5,763 bases of DNA from Acetobacteraceae bacterium (GTDB lineage: Bacteria > Pseudomonadota > Alphaproteobacteria > Acetobacterales > Acetobacteraceae), in assembly GCA_030039695.1 (NCBI GenBank), contig JASHVB010000833.1:1-5763 (forward strand). The letters run 5' to 3'. The notes beneath the pieces are model-generated. The model had not been told where the DNA came from and did not search any database. It saw only the letters and a program-made list of their open reading frames with translations. The position numbers and the translations under genes are program-made. Of the stretch, positions 1-5,763 are shown piece after piece; the first letter of the stretch is position 1, and each line of letters opens with the position of its first letter.

Positions 1-356
1 GTGGCGCGGTGCGATTTGCGGTGACCGGCGAACCACTCAACGTGGCATGGTGTCATTGCGAGAGCTGCCGCAGGCAGAGCGGTGCGCCCGTTTCGGTGTT
101 CCTGGCGGTGCGACGGGCTGGTTTTGAGGTCCGCAAGGGTGAGATCATCAGATTCAACTCGTCCCCGCCGGTGGCGCGGATTCCGCAGTCGATACGGGTC
201 CACGCTGACCGGCGCAGGGACGCCGAACTCGCCCGAGGTTCATTTGCCCATCGGCTCAATCGACGAGGTCGCGCGGTTCGTCCGACGCGGCATACTTTTC
301 CTGCGGAGCGCGTGCCGTGGCTCCATCTGCCCAACGGTCCCGGAAATGCGGACTGA
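1..356 (+). pseudogene. GFA-family (CENP-V/GFA fold) zinc protein, 5' cut by window edge, frameshifted
   Basis: This is the body and C-terminus of a glutathione-dependent formaldehyde-activating enzyme-like protein; members are small zinc proteins, many of unknown substrate. The first codons read GAVRFAVTG, which in the family follows a CxC pair, so the true start lies left of the window. The CHCESC zinc motif is intact at 51-68. At about 178-181 the reading switches to the next frame, which carries YGSTLTGAG and EVHLPIGSIDEVARF. At about 279 it switches back to the first frame for HTFPAERVPWLHL and a TGA at 354-356. The shifts fit one inserted base and one lost base. The family's second CxxC pair, expected just after the first shift, reads FRSRYG: both cysteines are gone (codons cgc at 184 and tac at 193, each one transition from tgc). 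Family assignment is firm. Pseudogene status is inferred from the two shifts plus the cysteine losses. Confidence 0.8.
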
Positions 357-364
357 AGGCATTA

Positions 365-565
365 TCAGGCCGCCCGCGTGATCCGGTCGGCCCATTTCCC
401 TAGCAGGTGGCTCGACGCAACCGCGACCCCCAACCGCTGCAGCCGCTCGGCGGTTAGCCTCATCAGCAGCGCGTTGATCTGTGGCCGTAGATCAGCCGGC
501 CACCGCGTACCGGCAAGTGTGTTCTCGGATAGCGCGATGGCCAGCGTCGCAACCACATCGAGCAC
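365..565 (-). CDS. Hypothetical protein, 66 residues, possibly the C-terminal piece of a longer gene
   Basis: I do not recognise this protein. It reads as a plausible soluble, mostly helical chain, with stretches such as LDVVATLAIALSENTLAG and INALLMRLTAERLQRLG, and ends in a TGA 8 bases from the convergent stop of the GFA relic. No signal peptide or clear membrane segment is visible. The only start is a GTG at 565 without a Shine-Dalgarno. The frame stays open further upstream but becomes low-complexity (a run of serines), so the original N-terminus may have been lost. It points away from the phosphatase gene that starts at 733. It could be a gene remnant, or chance coding in GC-rich DNA. 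Its tight convergence with the GFA stop and lack of a rival ORF argue mildly for a real or once-real gene. Confidence 0.4.
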   Translation of the reverse strand: MLDVVATLAIALSENTLAGTRWPADLRPQINALLMRLTAERLQRLGVAVASSHLLGKWADRITRAA

Positions 566-732
566 CTGGTGAATCGTATTGCAACGTGCTCTGCGCGACG
601 ATGATGACGCGCTTGTCCGCTGGCCTCACCGGTTGCCAGCGACCCGTTCATGCCGTGAATTCTCCGCAAGGTCGGCGCGTGGCTTGCATTCCGCGCTTGC
701 CGTCCGGCGGGTCGCAGGGCGAAACTCCCGGC

Positions 733-1794
733 ATGTTCCAGGAGGAGGCCCAGCCGGCGGATGAGTCCGCCTCCCGGTATGAACCAGCGCGGCGTTTCGC
801 GGGACCCGTGTTCGCCGCGCTTGACCTCGGCACCAACAATTGCCGCATGCTGGTGGGCACACCATCGGGCGACGGCTTCCGCGTGCTGGACAGCTTCTCC
901 CGCATCGTCCGCCTTGGCGAGGGCCTGCATCAGACCGGTGCACTGAGCGCCACCGCAATGGAGCGCACGCTGGCGGCACTGCACGCCTGCGCAGCGCGGC
1001 TTCAGCGCCGTCCAGTGCGCAAGCTCCGGGCGATTGCAACCGAGGCCTGTCGCCGCGCCGCAAACGGCCGCGCCTTCCTGGCACAGGTAAAGGCGGAGAC
1101 CGGCCTCGACATCGGCGTCATCACCGCGCGGGAGGAAGCAGAACTCGCACTGGAATCCTGCGCACCGTTGCTCCGGGGCAGAGAGCGCCGTGCGCTCTTG
1201 TTCGACATAGGTGGCGGGTCGACCGAGCTTGCTTGGGTGCGGCTAACCGAGGGCCGCCCTGCGCTGATCGGGTACGACTCGCTGCCGATCGGCGTGGTCA
1301 CTTTGGCGGAGCGCTGGGGATCGGCCGGCTTCTCCCCCGACGGCTTCGTCGCGATGGTGGATGATGTTGCGGCTCGCCTCGCACCGTTCGAGTCTATCCA
1401 CTGTATCTCCCGCGAAGTCCGGGGCGGCGGAGTCACGCTGCTTGGCACGTCCGGCACGGTGACCACGCTCGCCGGCATCGTGCTGGGCCTGCAACGCTAC
1501 CGTCGGCTGTTGGTGGACGGTGCCGTGTTGGCCGCCGCGGATGCCGACGCGGCGCTTGCCAGCCTCCGCAGCCTCGGGCGCGAGGGCCTCATCGCGCATC
1601 CTTGCGTCGGTCCCGACCGAGTGGATTTCGTGCTTCCCGGCTGTGCCGTGTTCGCTGCCATCACGAGGCTATGGCCGGCGCCGCAGGTGATCGTTGCCGA
1701 CCGCGGCCTGCGCGAGGGCATGCTGCTGCGCATGATCCGCGGTGAGCGGCCGCGCCGCGGGGCGCGCCCTTCGGAGGTTCGCGCCTCCGCATGA
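733..1794 (+). CDS. ppx: Ppx/GppA-family phosphatase (exopolyphosphatase / pppGpp phosphohydrolase type)
   Basis: Predicted cytoplasmic phosphatase of the ASKHA (actin/Hsp70-like) fold that cuts terminal phosphates from polyphosphate or turns pppGpp into ppGpp. Sequence alone does not separate the two activities. From the ATG at 733 it has 353 residues, one Ppx-GppA domain, without the C-terminal HD-like domain of the long E. coli enzymes; short forms are usual in alphaproteobacteria. Visible motifs are phosphate-1 ALDLGTNNCR (about residues 29-38), ATEACRRAANG, the glutamates of ITAREEAEL (E134/E135, where the family's catalytic glutamate lies), phosphate-2 DIGGGSTE (158-165), GTSGTVTTLAG (238-248) and a C-terminal DRGLREGML. 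The frame is open back to 481, but that part (residues such as QPATAYRQVC) does not look like the family. The 733 start leaves a short leader before the fold; its Shine-Dalgarno is weak, and GTG 808 is an alternative. The stop overlaps rlmE by ATGA. Confidence 0.9.
   Translation: MFQEEAQPADESASRYEPARRFAGPVFAALDLGTNNCRMLVGTPSGDGFRVLDSFSRIVRLGEGLHQTGALSATAMERTLAALHACAARLQRRPVRKLRAIATEACRRAANGRAFLAQVKAETGLDIGVITAREEAELALESCAPLLRGRERRALLFDIGGGSTELAWVRLTEGRPALIGYDSLPIGVVTLAERWGSAGFSPDGFVAMVDDVAARLAPFESIHCISREVRGGGVTLLGTSGTVTTLAGIVLGLQRYRRLLVDGAVLAAADADAALASLRSLGREGLIAHPCVGPDRVDFVLPGCAVFAAITRLWPAPQVIVADRGLREGMLLRMIRGERPRRGARPSEVRASA
1772..1789 (+). promoter_or_regulatory. Hairpin enclosing the candidate Shine-Dalgarno of rlmE
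   Basis: A perfect 6-bp inverted repeat, CGGAGG (1772-1777), loop TTCGCG, CCTCCG (1784-1789), ends one base before the rlmE ATG at 1791. It contains the only strong Shine-Dalgarno-like core near that start, GGAGG at 1773-1777, which is 13 bases from the ATG and paired inside the stem. It lies within the last codons of the phosphatase gene, so ribosomes finishing that gene would open it. This suggests translational coupling together with the ATGA overlap. The repeat is seen; the regulatory role is inferred. No T-tract follows, so it is not a terminator. Confidence 0.5.
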
Positions 1795-2471
1795 GCAGGT
1801 CCCCGCCGAAGGCGCCTGGCGCACCGCGCGGCCTGGCAGTGCCTGTTCGTTCGGCGCGAGGCCGCAGCGCCGCATCGCAGCGCTGGCTGGCGCGGCAATT
1901 GAATGACCCCTACGTGGCAGCGGCGAAGGCGCAGGGCTGGCGCTCGCGTGCCGCGTTCAAGTTGCTGGAACTGGATCAGCGGTGCCACCTGCTTCGCCCA
2001 GGCATGCGGGTGGTTGACCTGGGCGCTGCGCCGGGCGGCTGGACGCAGGTGGCCGTGCAGCGTGGCGCGTCGGTTGTGGCGCTGGACCTCCTGCCAATGG
2101 AGCGGGTGCGGAGCGCGACGGTCTTGCGCGGGGATTTTACCGATCCGGACATGCCGGCACGATTGCAGGCGGCGCTGAGCGGCAAGGCGGATTTGGTGCT
2201 GTCCGACATGGCCCCGAACACCACCGGCCATGCGGCGACCGACCACCTGCGGATCATGGCGCTGGCCGAGACGGCTCTGGAGTTTGCGCTGGAGGTGCTG
2301 GCAGATGGCGGTGCCTTCGTGTGCAAGGTGTTCCAGGGCGGGTCGGAATCCGGCATGCTGGCCCGGTTGAAGCGCTGCTTCGCGGTGGTGCGGCATGTGA
2401 AGCCACCCGCCAGCCGCAAGGAGTCAAGCGAACTGTACGTGGTGGCGATGGGATTTCGCAGGGCCCAGTGA
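1791..2471 (+). CDS. rlmE: 23S rRNA (uridine-2'-O)-methyltransferase RlmE (FtsJ/RrmJ)
   Basis: SAM-dependent enzyme that methylates the 2'-O of the A-loop uridine (U2552, E. coli numbering) in 23S rRNA, a late step in 50S subunit assembly. It has 226 residues, close to the usual ~210 plus a basic N-terminal extension. The class I methyltransferase SAM motif is VDLGAAPGGWTQVA (75-88), followed by ALDLLPME with D99, and GDFTD (114-118). All four catalytic residues of the K-D-K-E tetrad are visible: K57 in SRAAFKL, D139 in LSDMAPN, K179 in CKVFQG and E214 in SSELYVVAMGF. The start overlaps the phosphatase stop as ATGA, and an upstream hairpin may couple the two. In many alphaproteobacteria guaB follows this pair; here a gene-poor stretch follows instead. 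Assignment is very secure. Confidence 0.97.
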   Translation: MSRSPPKAPGAPRGLAVPVRSARGRSAASQRWLARQLNDPYVAAAKAQGWRSRAAFKLLELDQRCHLLRPGMRVVDLGAAPGGWTQVAVQRGASVVALDLLPMERVRSATVLRGDFTDPDMPARLQAALSGKADLVLSDMAPNTTGHAATDHLRIMALAETALEFALEVLADGGAFVCKVFQGGSESGMLARLKRCFAVVRHVKPPASRKESSELYVVAMGFRRAQ

Positions 2472-2532
2472 CCGCTCGGTGCGAGATGTAACACCGCCAA
2501 GTAACTCCAGTGCATAGCGACATGACCGGGAT

Positions 2533-2545
2533 TGGTCTGCGACCA
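2533..2545 (+). terminator. Small hairpin, weak terminator candidate for ppx-rlmE
   Basis: TGGTC, loop TGC, GACCA forms a perfect 5-bp stem about 60 bases after the rlmE stop, followed by only TTT. The stem is short and the T-tract poor, so this is a weak Rho-independent terminator at best. It is simply the clearest stem found shortly after the operon. Confidence 0.2.
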
Positions 2546-2612
2546 TTTCGGATCTTACAAGTGACGAGGATGTACAGGGTCACGCCAGGGAAAGCGGGAA
2601 CCGATGTGATCT

Positions 2613-2774
2613 GTGTTGAATGACGGGCTCGTCGTCAGAAACATCCTGACCGGCCCTGGCCAGACCAACACCATAAAAATTGACCTTAATGTGCGAGTCG
2701 CGGAATTAGCGCGGTTGATTGTCGGTGAGAGCATGCAAGCCCGTGGGGAGTCAGCTGGCTTTGCAATAGACTGA
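2613..2774 (+). CDS. Possible small ORF, 53 residues, unrecognised
   Basis: A short frame opens directly after a TGA, with GTG at 2613 or TTG at 2616, and ends in TGA at 2772. The translation reads smoothly (NDGLVVRNILTGPGQTN, then IKIDLNVRVAELARLIVGES) and looks like a small beta-alpha domain rather than random GC-rich translation. Against it: no good Shine-Dalgarno, non-ATG start, third-position GC of only about 62%, no recognised family, and an isolated position 140 bases after rlmE. It could be a remnant of a longer gene, a real small protein, or chance. Confidence 0.25.
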   Translation: MLNDGLVVRNILTGPGQTNTIKIDLNVRVAELARLIVGESMQARGESAGFAID

Positions 2775-3089
2775 GGCCTGGTTGGCCAGAAGTAACGGAA
2801 AGGCCGGACGGTACAGATAAGCGGTGAGTGTGACGTTTGGAGCGCACCGAGTCCTTCGCAATACCAGCCGGTTGCTGTCTTCGCGCCCTAACGACCACAG
2901 CCGTGCCGCTCCGGAACAGCATGGCAATGCGAAGTTCGCAATTCTTGGTCTGCTCCCGCAGCATTCGCCGTATGTAGGCTTGTGCGTACCGAGAGGCCAT
3001 TTCGTTGGTTCTGGCCTAATTGGACGGCATTCATTGGCGATTGCGTGCTGAAACATCATCTCCATCCGTGTATGTATTTCGGTGCTTCC

Positions 3090-3197
3090 TCACTTCGCGA
3101 TCATCGCCATGATTTGCGAGGTACCAATATCAGCAACCCGCATTCTCATAATAGACTTGCTATGTATCTTCAAACTACCCTCCGATTCCTTAGTCAT
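3090..3197 (-). CDS. Possible 35-residue ORF overlapping the relic upstream of it
   Basis: A short basic peptide beginning MTKESEGSLKIHSKS and ending TSQIMAMIAK. Its ATG overlaps the stop of the preceding frame as ATGACTAA, an arrangement usual for translationally coupled genes. A GGAGG lies at 3200-3204 but only 2 bases before the ATG, closer than is efficient. No family is recognised. The DNA here is low in GC. It may be the last, shortened member of a decayed minus-strand operon, or chance. Confidence 0.25.
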   Translation of the reverse strand: MTKESEGSLKIHSKSIMRMRVADIGTSQIMAMIAK

Positions 3198-3665
3198 GGC
3201 CTCCGGCGGTTTCCAAGCATTCCCGCCTCTTTGCGGCAATGAGGTGTTCCATCGCTTGTTTGAAGGTGACGACGGGGCAGGGGGCGGTGCCGTAGGTGTA
3301 GTCTCCCTGTTGAATCCGAGTGCCGGAATCGCGGTGGCCCTGGTCGCCAGGAGCATTTGACGCAGCAGTGACAGTTTGTCGTTTTCCTAGCGTGGCGCAA
3401 TCGGCATCAGATCACGCAGAGAGGCTCCCTTCACGGTGATAGGCACCATATGCGCGATACCACACAGGCCCTCGCCTTGCGCCTCCCCCTCCATCTGATC
3501 CAGCAATCCGCGCAGCGCTGCGTTCGCCCTTTCGGTGGTCAGACTGGCTAAGGAGTACCAACGGGTTGGGTAAATCTTTGGTAACCCACTATCCCACAAC
3601 GGTCGGGGCAGGGTCTTGTGAACTCGGTATTGCCTTCCCCTGGTCTCCACGTTAGGCAGCGCCAT
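3190..3665 (-). pseudogene. Unrecognised protein relic with an amber stop and a frame change
   Basis: Reading on the minus strand from ATG 3665, a protein-like frame runs through RPLWDSGLPKIYPTRWYSL, TERANAALRGLLDQMEGEA and IAHMVPITVKGASLRDLMP to a TAG at 3387-3389. The same frame then continues convincingly after the stop (ENDKLSLLRQMLLATRATAI, PALGFN). At about 3290-3320 the protein-like signal moves to another frame (GDYTYGTAPCPVVTFKQAM, then EHLIAAKRREC), which ends in TAA at 3190-3192 and has no usable start of its own. The pattern fits one gene broken by a nonsense mutation and a frameshift. I do not recognise the family. The ATG has no Shine-Dalgarno, and the frame is open further upstream across the hisG start, where it is a shadow. 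Two separate small genes are a possible alternative. Confidence 0.4.
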
Positions 3666-3748
3666 TGAGATGATTACCACGATGATTCCTCGCCCAGCTC
3701 GGGTTGCAGGCGCGATTCCGCAAGGGATTCCAAGGCACTCGGACCGCC

Positions 3749-3752
3749 GGAG
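3749..3752 (+). promoter_or_regulatory. Ribosome binding site that fixes the hisG start
   Basis: GGAG lies five bases before the GTG at 3758, which is good spacing. The frame is also open to an ATG at 3704, but that has no such site and its extra residues do not resemble HisG. An ATG at 3815 would begin too close to the conserved ALPKGR. Confidence 0.6.
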
Positions 3753-3757
3753 ATAAC

Positions 3758-4453
3758 GTGACCGCCCCTTTCCCCGCATCCGCGCTGGAACCGGAACTCG
3801 CCGGGCCGCTGGTAATGGCGCTGCCGAAGGGCCGCATCCTCCGTGAGGCGGGCGAGGTGCTGGCGCGCGCTGGGGTGAACCCGGCGCCTGACTATACCGA
3901 CGACGAAAGCCGCCGCCTCCGCTTCGAGACGAACGATCCGACGCTGGACGTGATTCGTGTGCGCCCGTTCGACGTCGCGACGTTCGTGGCGTTCGGCGCG
4001 GCACAGCTCGGCATTTGTGGTGCCGACGTTCTGATGGAGTTCGATTACCCGGAGATTTACGCGCCGCTCGATCTCGGTATCGGCCGCTGCCGGGTGTCGG
4101 TGGCCGAGCCGGCGGAGACGGCCGGCGAAGATGATCCCTCGCGCTGGTCGCAGGTGCGTGTCGCCACGAAATATCCCAACATCGCACGGCGGCATTTCGC
4201 TAGCCGCGGCCTACATGCACAAGTCGTGCACCTGAACGGTGCGATGGAACTTGCGCCGGGGCTCGGGCTGGCGCGGCTGATCGTTGATCTGGTCCAGACC
4301 GGATCGACGCTGCGTGCAAACGGGCTGGTGGAAACAGAAGTGATTGCGCCGATCACGAGCCGACTGATCGTCAACCGCAGCGCTCTGAAGACGCATCCCG
4401 AGGCTATCGGTGCGTGGATCGCGCGGTTTCGAAAGGCGCTCGGACAGGGATGA
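3758..4453 (+). CDS. hisG: ATP phosphoribosyltransferase, short form (HisG)
   Basis: Catalyses the first, committed step of histidine synthesis, joining ATP and PRPP to give phosphoribosyl-ATP in the cytoplasm. From the GTG at 3758 it has 231 residues. Conserved landmarks are ALPKGRI (21-27) at the start of the periplasmic-binding-protein-like catalytic fold, FGAAQLGICGADVLME (79-94), VATKYPNIAR (135-144), and the substrate loop GAMELAPGLG to DLVQTGSTLRANGL (161-190), which carries the family's PRPP-binding segment. It ends soon after this fold, so the ACT-like regulatory domain of long HisG is absent. Short forms depend on the HisRS-like partner HisZ for activity and histidine feedback; hisZ is not in the window. 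No other his gene is adjacent: relics lie about 90 bases upstream and 65 bases downstream, so hisG is probably transcribed alone. No frame damage or missing motif is visible. Confidence 0.95.
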   Translation: MTAPFPASALEPELAGPLVMALPKGRILREAGEVLARAGVNPAPDYTDDESRRLRFETNDPTLDVIRVRPFDVATFVAFGAAQLGICGADVLMEFDYPEIYAPLDLGIGRCRVSVAEPAETAGEDDPSRWSQVRVATKYPNIARRHFASRGLHAQVVHLNGAMELAPGLGLARLIVDLVQTGSTLRANGLVETEVIAPITSRLIVNRSALKTHPEAIGAWIARFRKALGQG

Positions 4454-4517
4454 CGTAGCACAGGGCGCCTGTTGGTTTCACCGGCGCGCCGCAAGCTCCT
4501 TGATTGTGGCCGGGCAC

Positions 4518-5042
4518 GTAGAACCCTTCCGGCAGCCCGCCAATCCGCGCGGCATTGAGAACTGTATAGGCTTGGAGGAAAGCGAAGCTCCGCTCTATAT
4601 CCCCTCCATCGGCATTTGTTTCCGTGCGTTTGAAGCGGTTCGCATAGAAGATCGGCATCCCGTGGTCGCACTTGCAGAGACATGCCTGGTATTCAAGGGC
4701 CTGCTCGAAGGTCATCCACTAACGGGAGCGACAGCCCGCCTCCTGTGCCTCGGCCCAACGGGTCAGCACATTGATGCTCCGATACCGCTCCCCGCTGTGC
4801 CGTCGCGGCATAATGGGACGAGAATCGCGCCCGGCAACGGTCCAGGGCTCCGACCGCGGCATCACACCGCGTTCAAGCTCGGCAACAAGCGCGTTCGCAA
4901 GACGCTGGACGTCACTGCCAGCCGGCTTCGGGTCAGCCCCGCAGTACAAGGGCCGATTGGGTTCGATGATTTCAACGAGTCGACGCCGGACCTTGCGCTG
5001 CTGGGGCAGCCTTGTATCCTGTGTTGCAGCCCCAAGCTCCAC
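4518..5042 (-). pseudogene. ardC: ArdC-type antirestriction protein relic (N-terminal domain only), amber stop
   Basis: Remnant of an ArdC-family protein of plasmids and integrative elements. Full-length members have an N-terminal ssDNA-binding domain (ArdcN/DUF1738) and a C-terminal zinc metalloprotease-like domain, and are linked to protecting incoming DNA from restriction. Domain order here is normal: ELERGVMPRSEPW, GERYRSINVLTRWAEAQ, WMTFEQAL, YANRFKRTET, then AYTVLNAARIGGLPEGFY. Recognisable homology covers about 4518-4930. A TAG at 4719-4721 falls just before WMTF, where the family has a sense codon; the frame is otherwise unbroken. The usual VRKGE-like stretch has become CLCKCDHG, a further sign of decay. 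Homology stops after GLPEGFY, 65 bases from the hisG stop, and no HExxH domain is found in any minus frame there. The frame can begin at GTG 5042, but residues before about 4930 do not resemble ArdC. Confidence 0.75.
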
Positions 5043-5073
5043 ATAGCATCCGGCGTGACGTGGTTGTTCGGCT

Positions 5074-5763
<690 letters not shown>

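Larger units (their letters stand above)
2472..3189. other. Gene-poor, lower-GC interval between rlmE and the relic block
   Basis: No convincing full-length gene is visible on either strand. Overlapping ORFs of about 75-104 residues at 2686-3065 lie on both strands, match no family I know and lack good ribosome sites. One minus-strand frame at about 2890-3010 begins protein-like (MASRYAQAYIRRMLREQT) directly after a TAG and then turns into low-quality sequence, which may be another eroded fragment. GC falls from coding levels to about 50% over 3061-3120 and 40% over 3121-3180. No tRNA, CRISPR repeat or clear insertion-sequence end was found. Decayed foreign DNA is the likeliest explanation. 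Confidence 0.5.

Noticed and set aside
481..732. The phosphatase reading frame is open 84 codons upstream of ATG 733.
   Set aside because: The extra residues do not resemble the family, overlap the minus-strand ORF at 365-565, and have no ribosome site; open frames are common in GC-rich DNA.
1497..2396. A 299-residue minus-strand frame antisense to rlmE and the phosphatase.
   Set aside because: Composition is typical antisense shadow; the plus strand carries complete catalytic motifs over the same bases.
2472..3757. Searched by eye for tRNA genes, CRISPR repeats, riboswitch-like folds and insertion-sequence end repeats.
   Set aside because: Only isolated 4-5 bp palindromes and single T-loop-like strings were found, with no cloverleaf, spaced repeats or matching terminal repeats.
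3666..4195. Long minus-strand frames antisense to hisG, including the upstream extension of the 3190-3665 relic.
   Set aside because: They are arginine- and proline-rich shadows of a gene with all HisG motifs intact.
4460..4492. GGCGC/GCGCC pairing just after hisG, considered as a terminator.
   Set aside because: Only 5 bp with a long loop and no T-tract.
5002..5034. Inverted repeat TGGGGC/GCCCCA about 40 bases downstream of the hemB stop.
   Set aside because: The 6-bp stem has a 21-base loop, mismatches further in and no T-tract, so it is not supportable as a terminator.

Overview
The window looks like chromosomal DNA of a GC-rich alphaproteobacterium. Acetobacteraceae-like is my best guess, from protein character alone: HemB lacks the zinc-type cysteines, HisG is the short form, and a one-domain Ppx/GppA protein overlaps rlmE. 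The intact genes are GC-rich and ordinary. The DNA between them is decayed and locally much poorer in GC (about 40% over 3121-3180).

Layout. (1) 1-356: the end of a GFA-family (glutathione-dependent formaldehyde-activating enzyme-like) gene on +. It starts before the window and is broken by two frameshifts that cancel out, with two zinc cysteines lost. (2) 365-565: a small unknown ORF on -, convergent with it. (3) 733-2471: a two-gene operon on +, ppx/gppA-like phosphatase then rlmE, with an ATGA overlap and a hairpin over the only good Shine-Dalgarno for rlmE. (4) 2472-3189: about 700 bases with no convincing gene apart from one possible 53-residue ORF. (5) 3090-3665: protein-like relics on -, with an amber stop and a frame change, source unrecognised. 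(6) 3758-4453: hisG, short form, on +, standing alone. (7) 4518-4930: an ArdC-type antirestriction N-terminal domain on -, with an in-frame amber stop and no protease domain. (8) 5074-5763: hemB on -, continuing past the right edge.

The working genes are housekeeping: phosphate/nucleotide signalling (Ppx/GppA), 23S rRNA 2'-O-methylation (RlmE), the first step of histidine synthesis (HisG) and porphobilinogen synthesis (HemB). Only ppx and rlmE form an operon. hisG lies between two decayed minus-strand stretches; the ArdC relic is of a plasmid or conjugative-element type, so the interval was probably rearranged by mobile DNA that has since eroded. I see no intact new system. The best leads are the rlmE translation-coupling hairpin, the two amber-interrupted relics around hisG and the decayed GFA gene.
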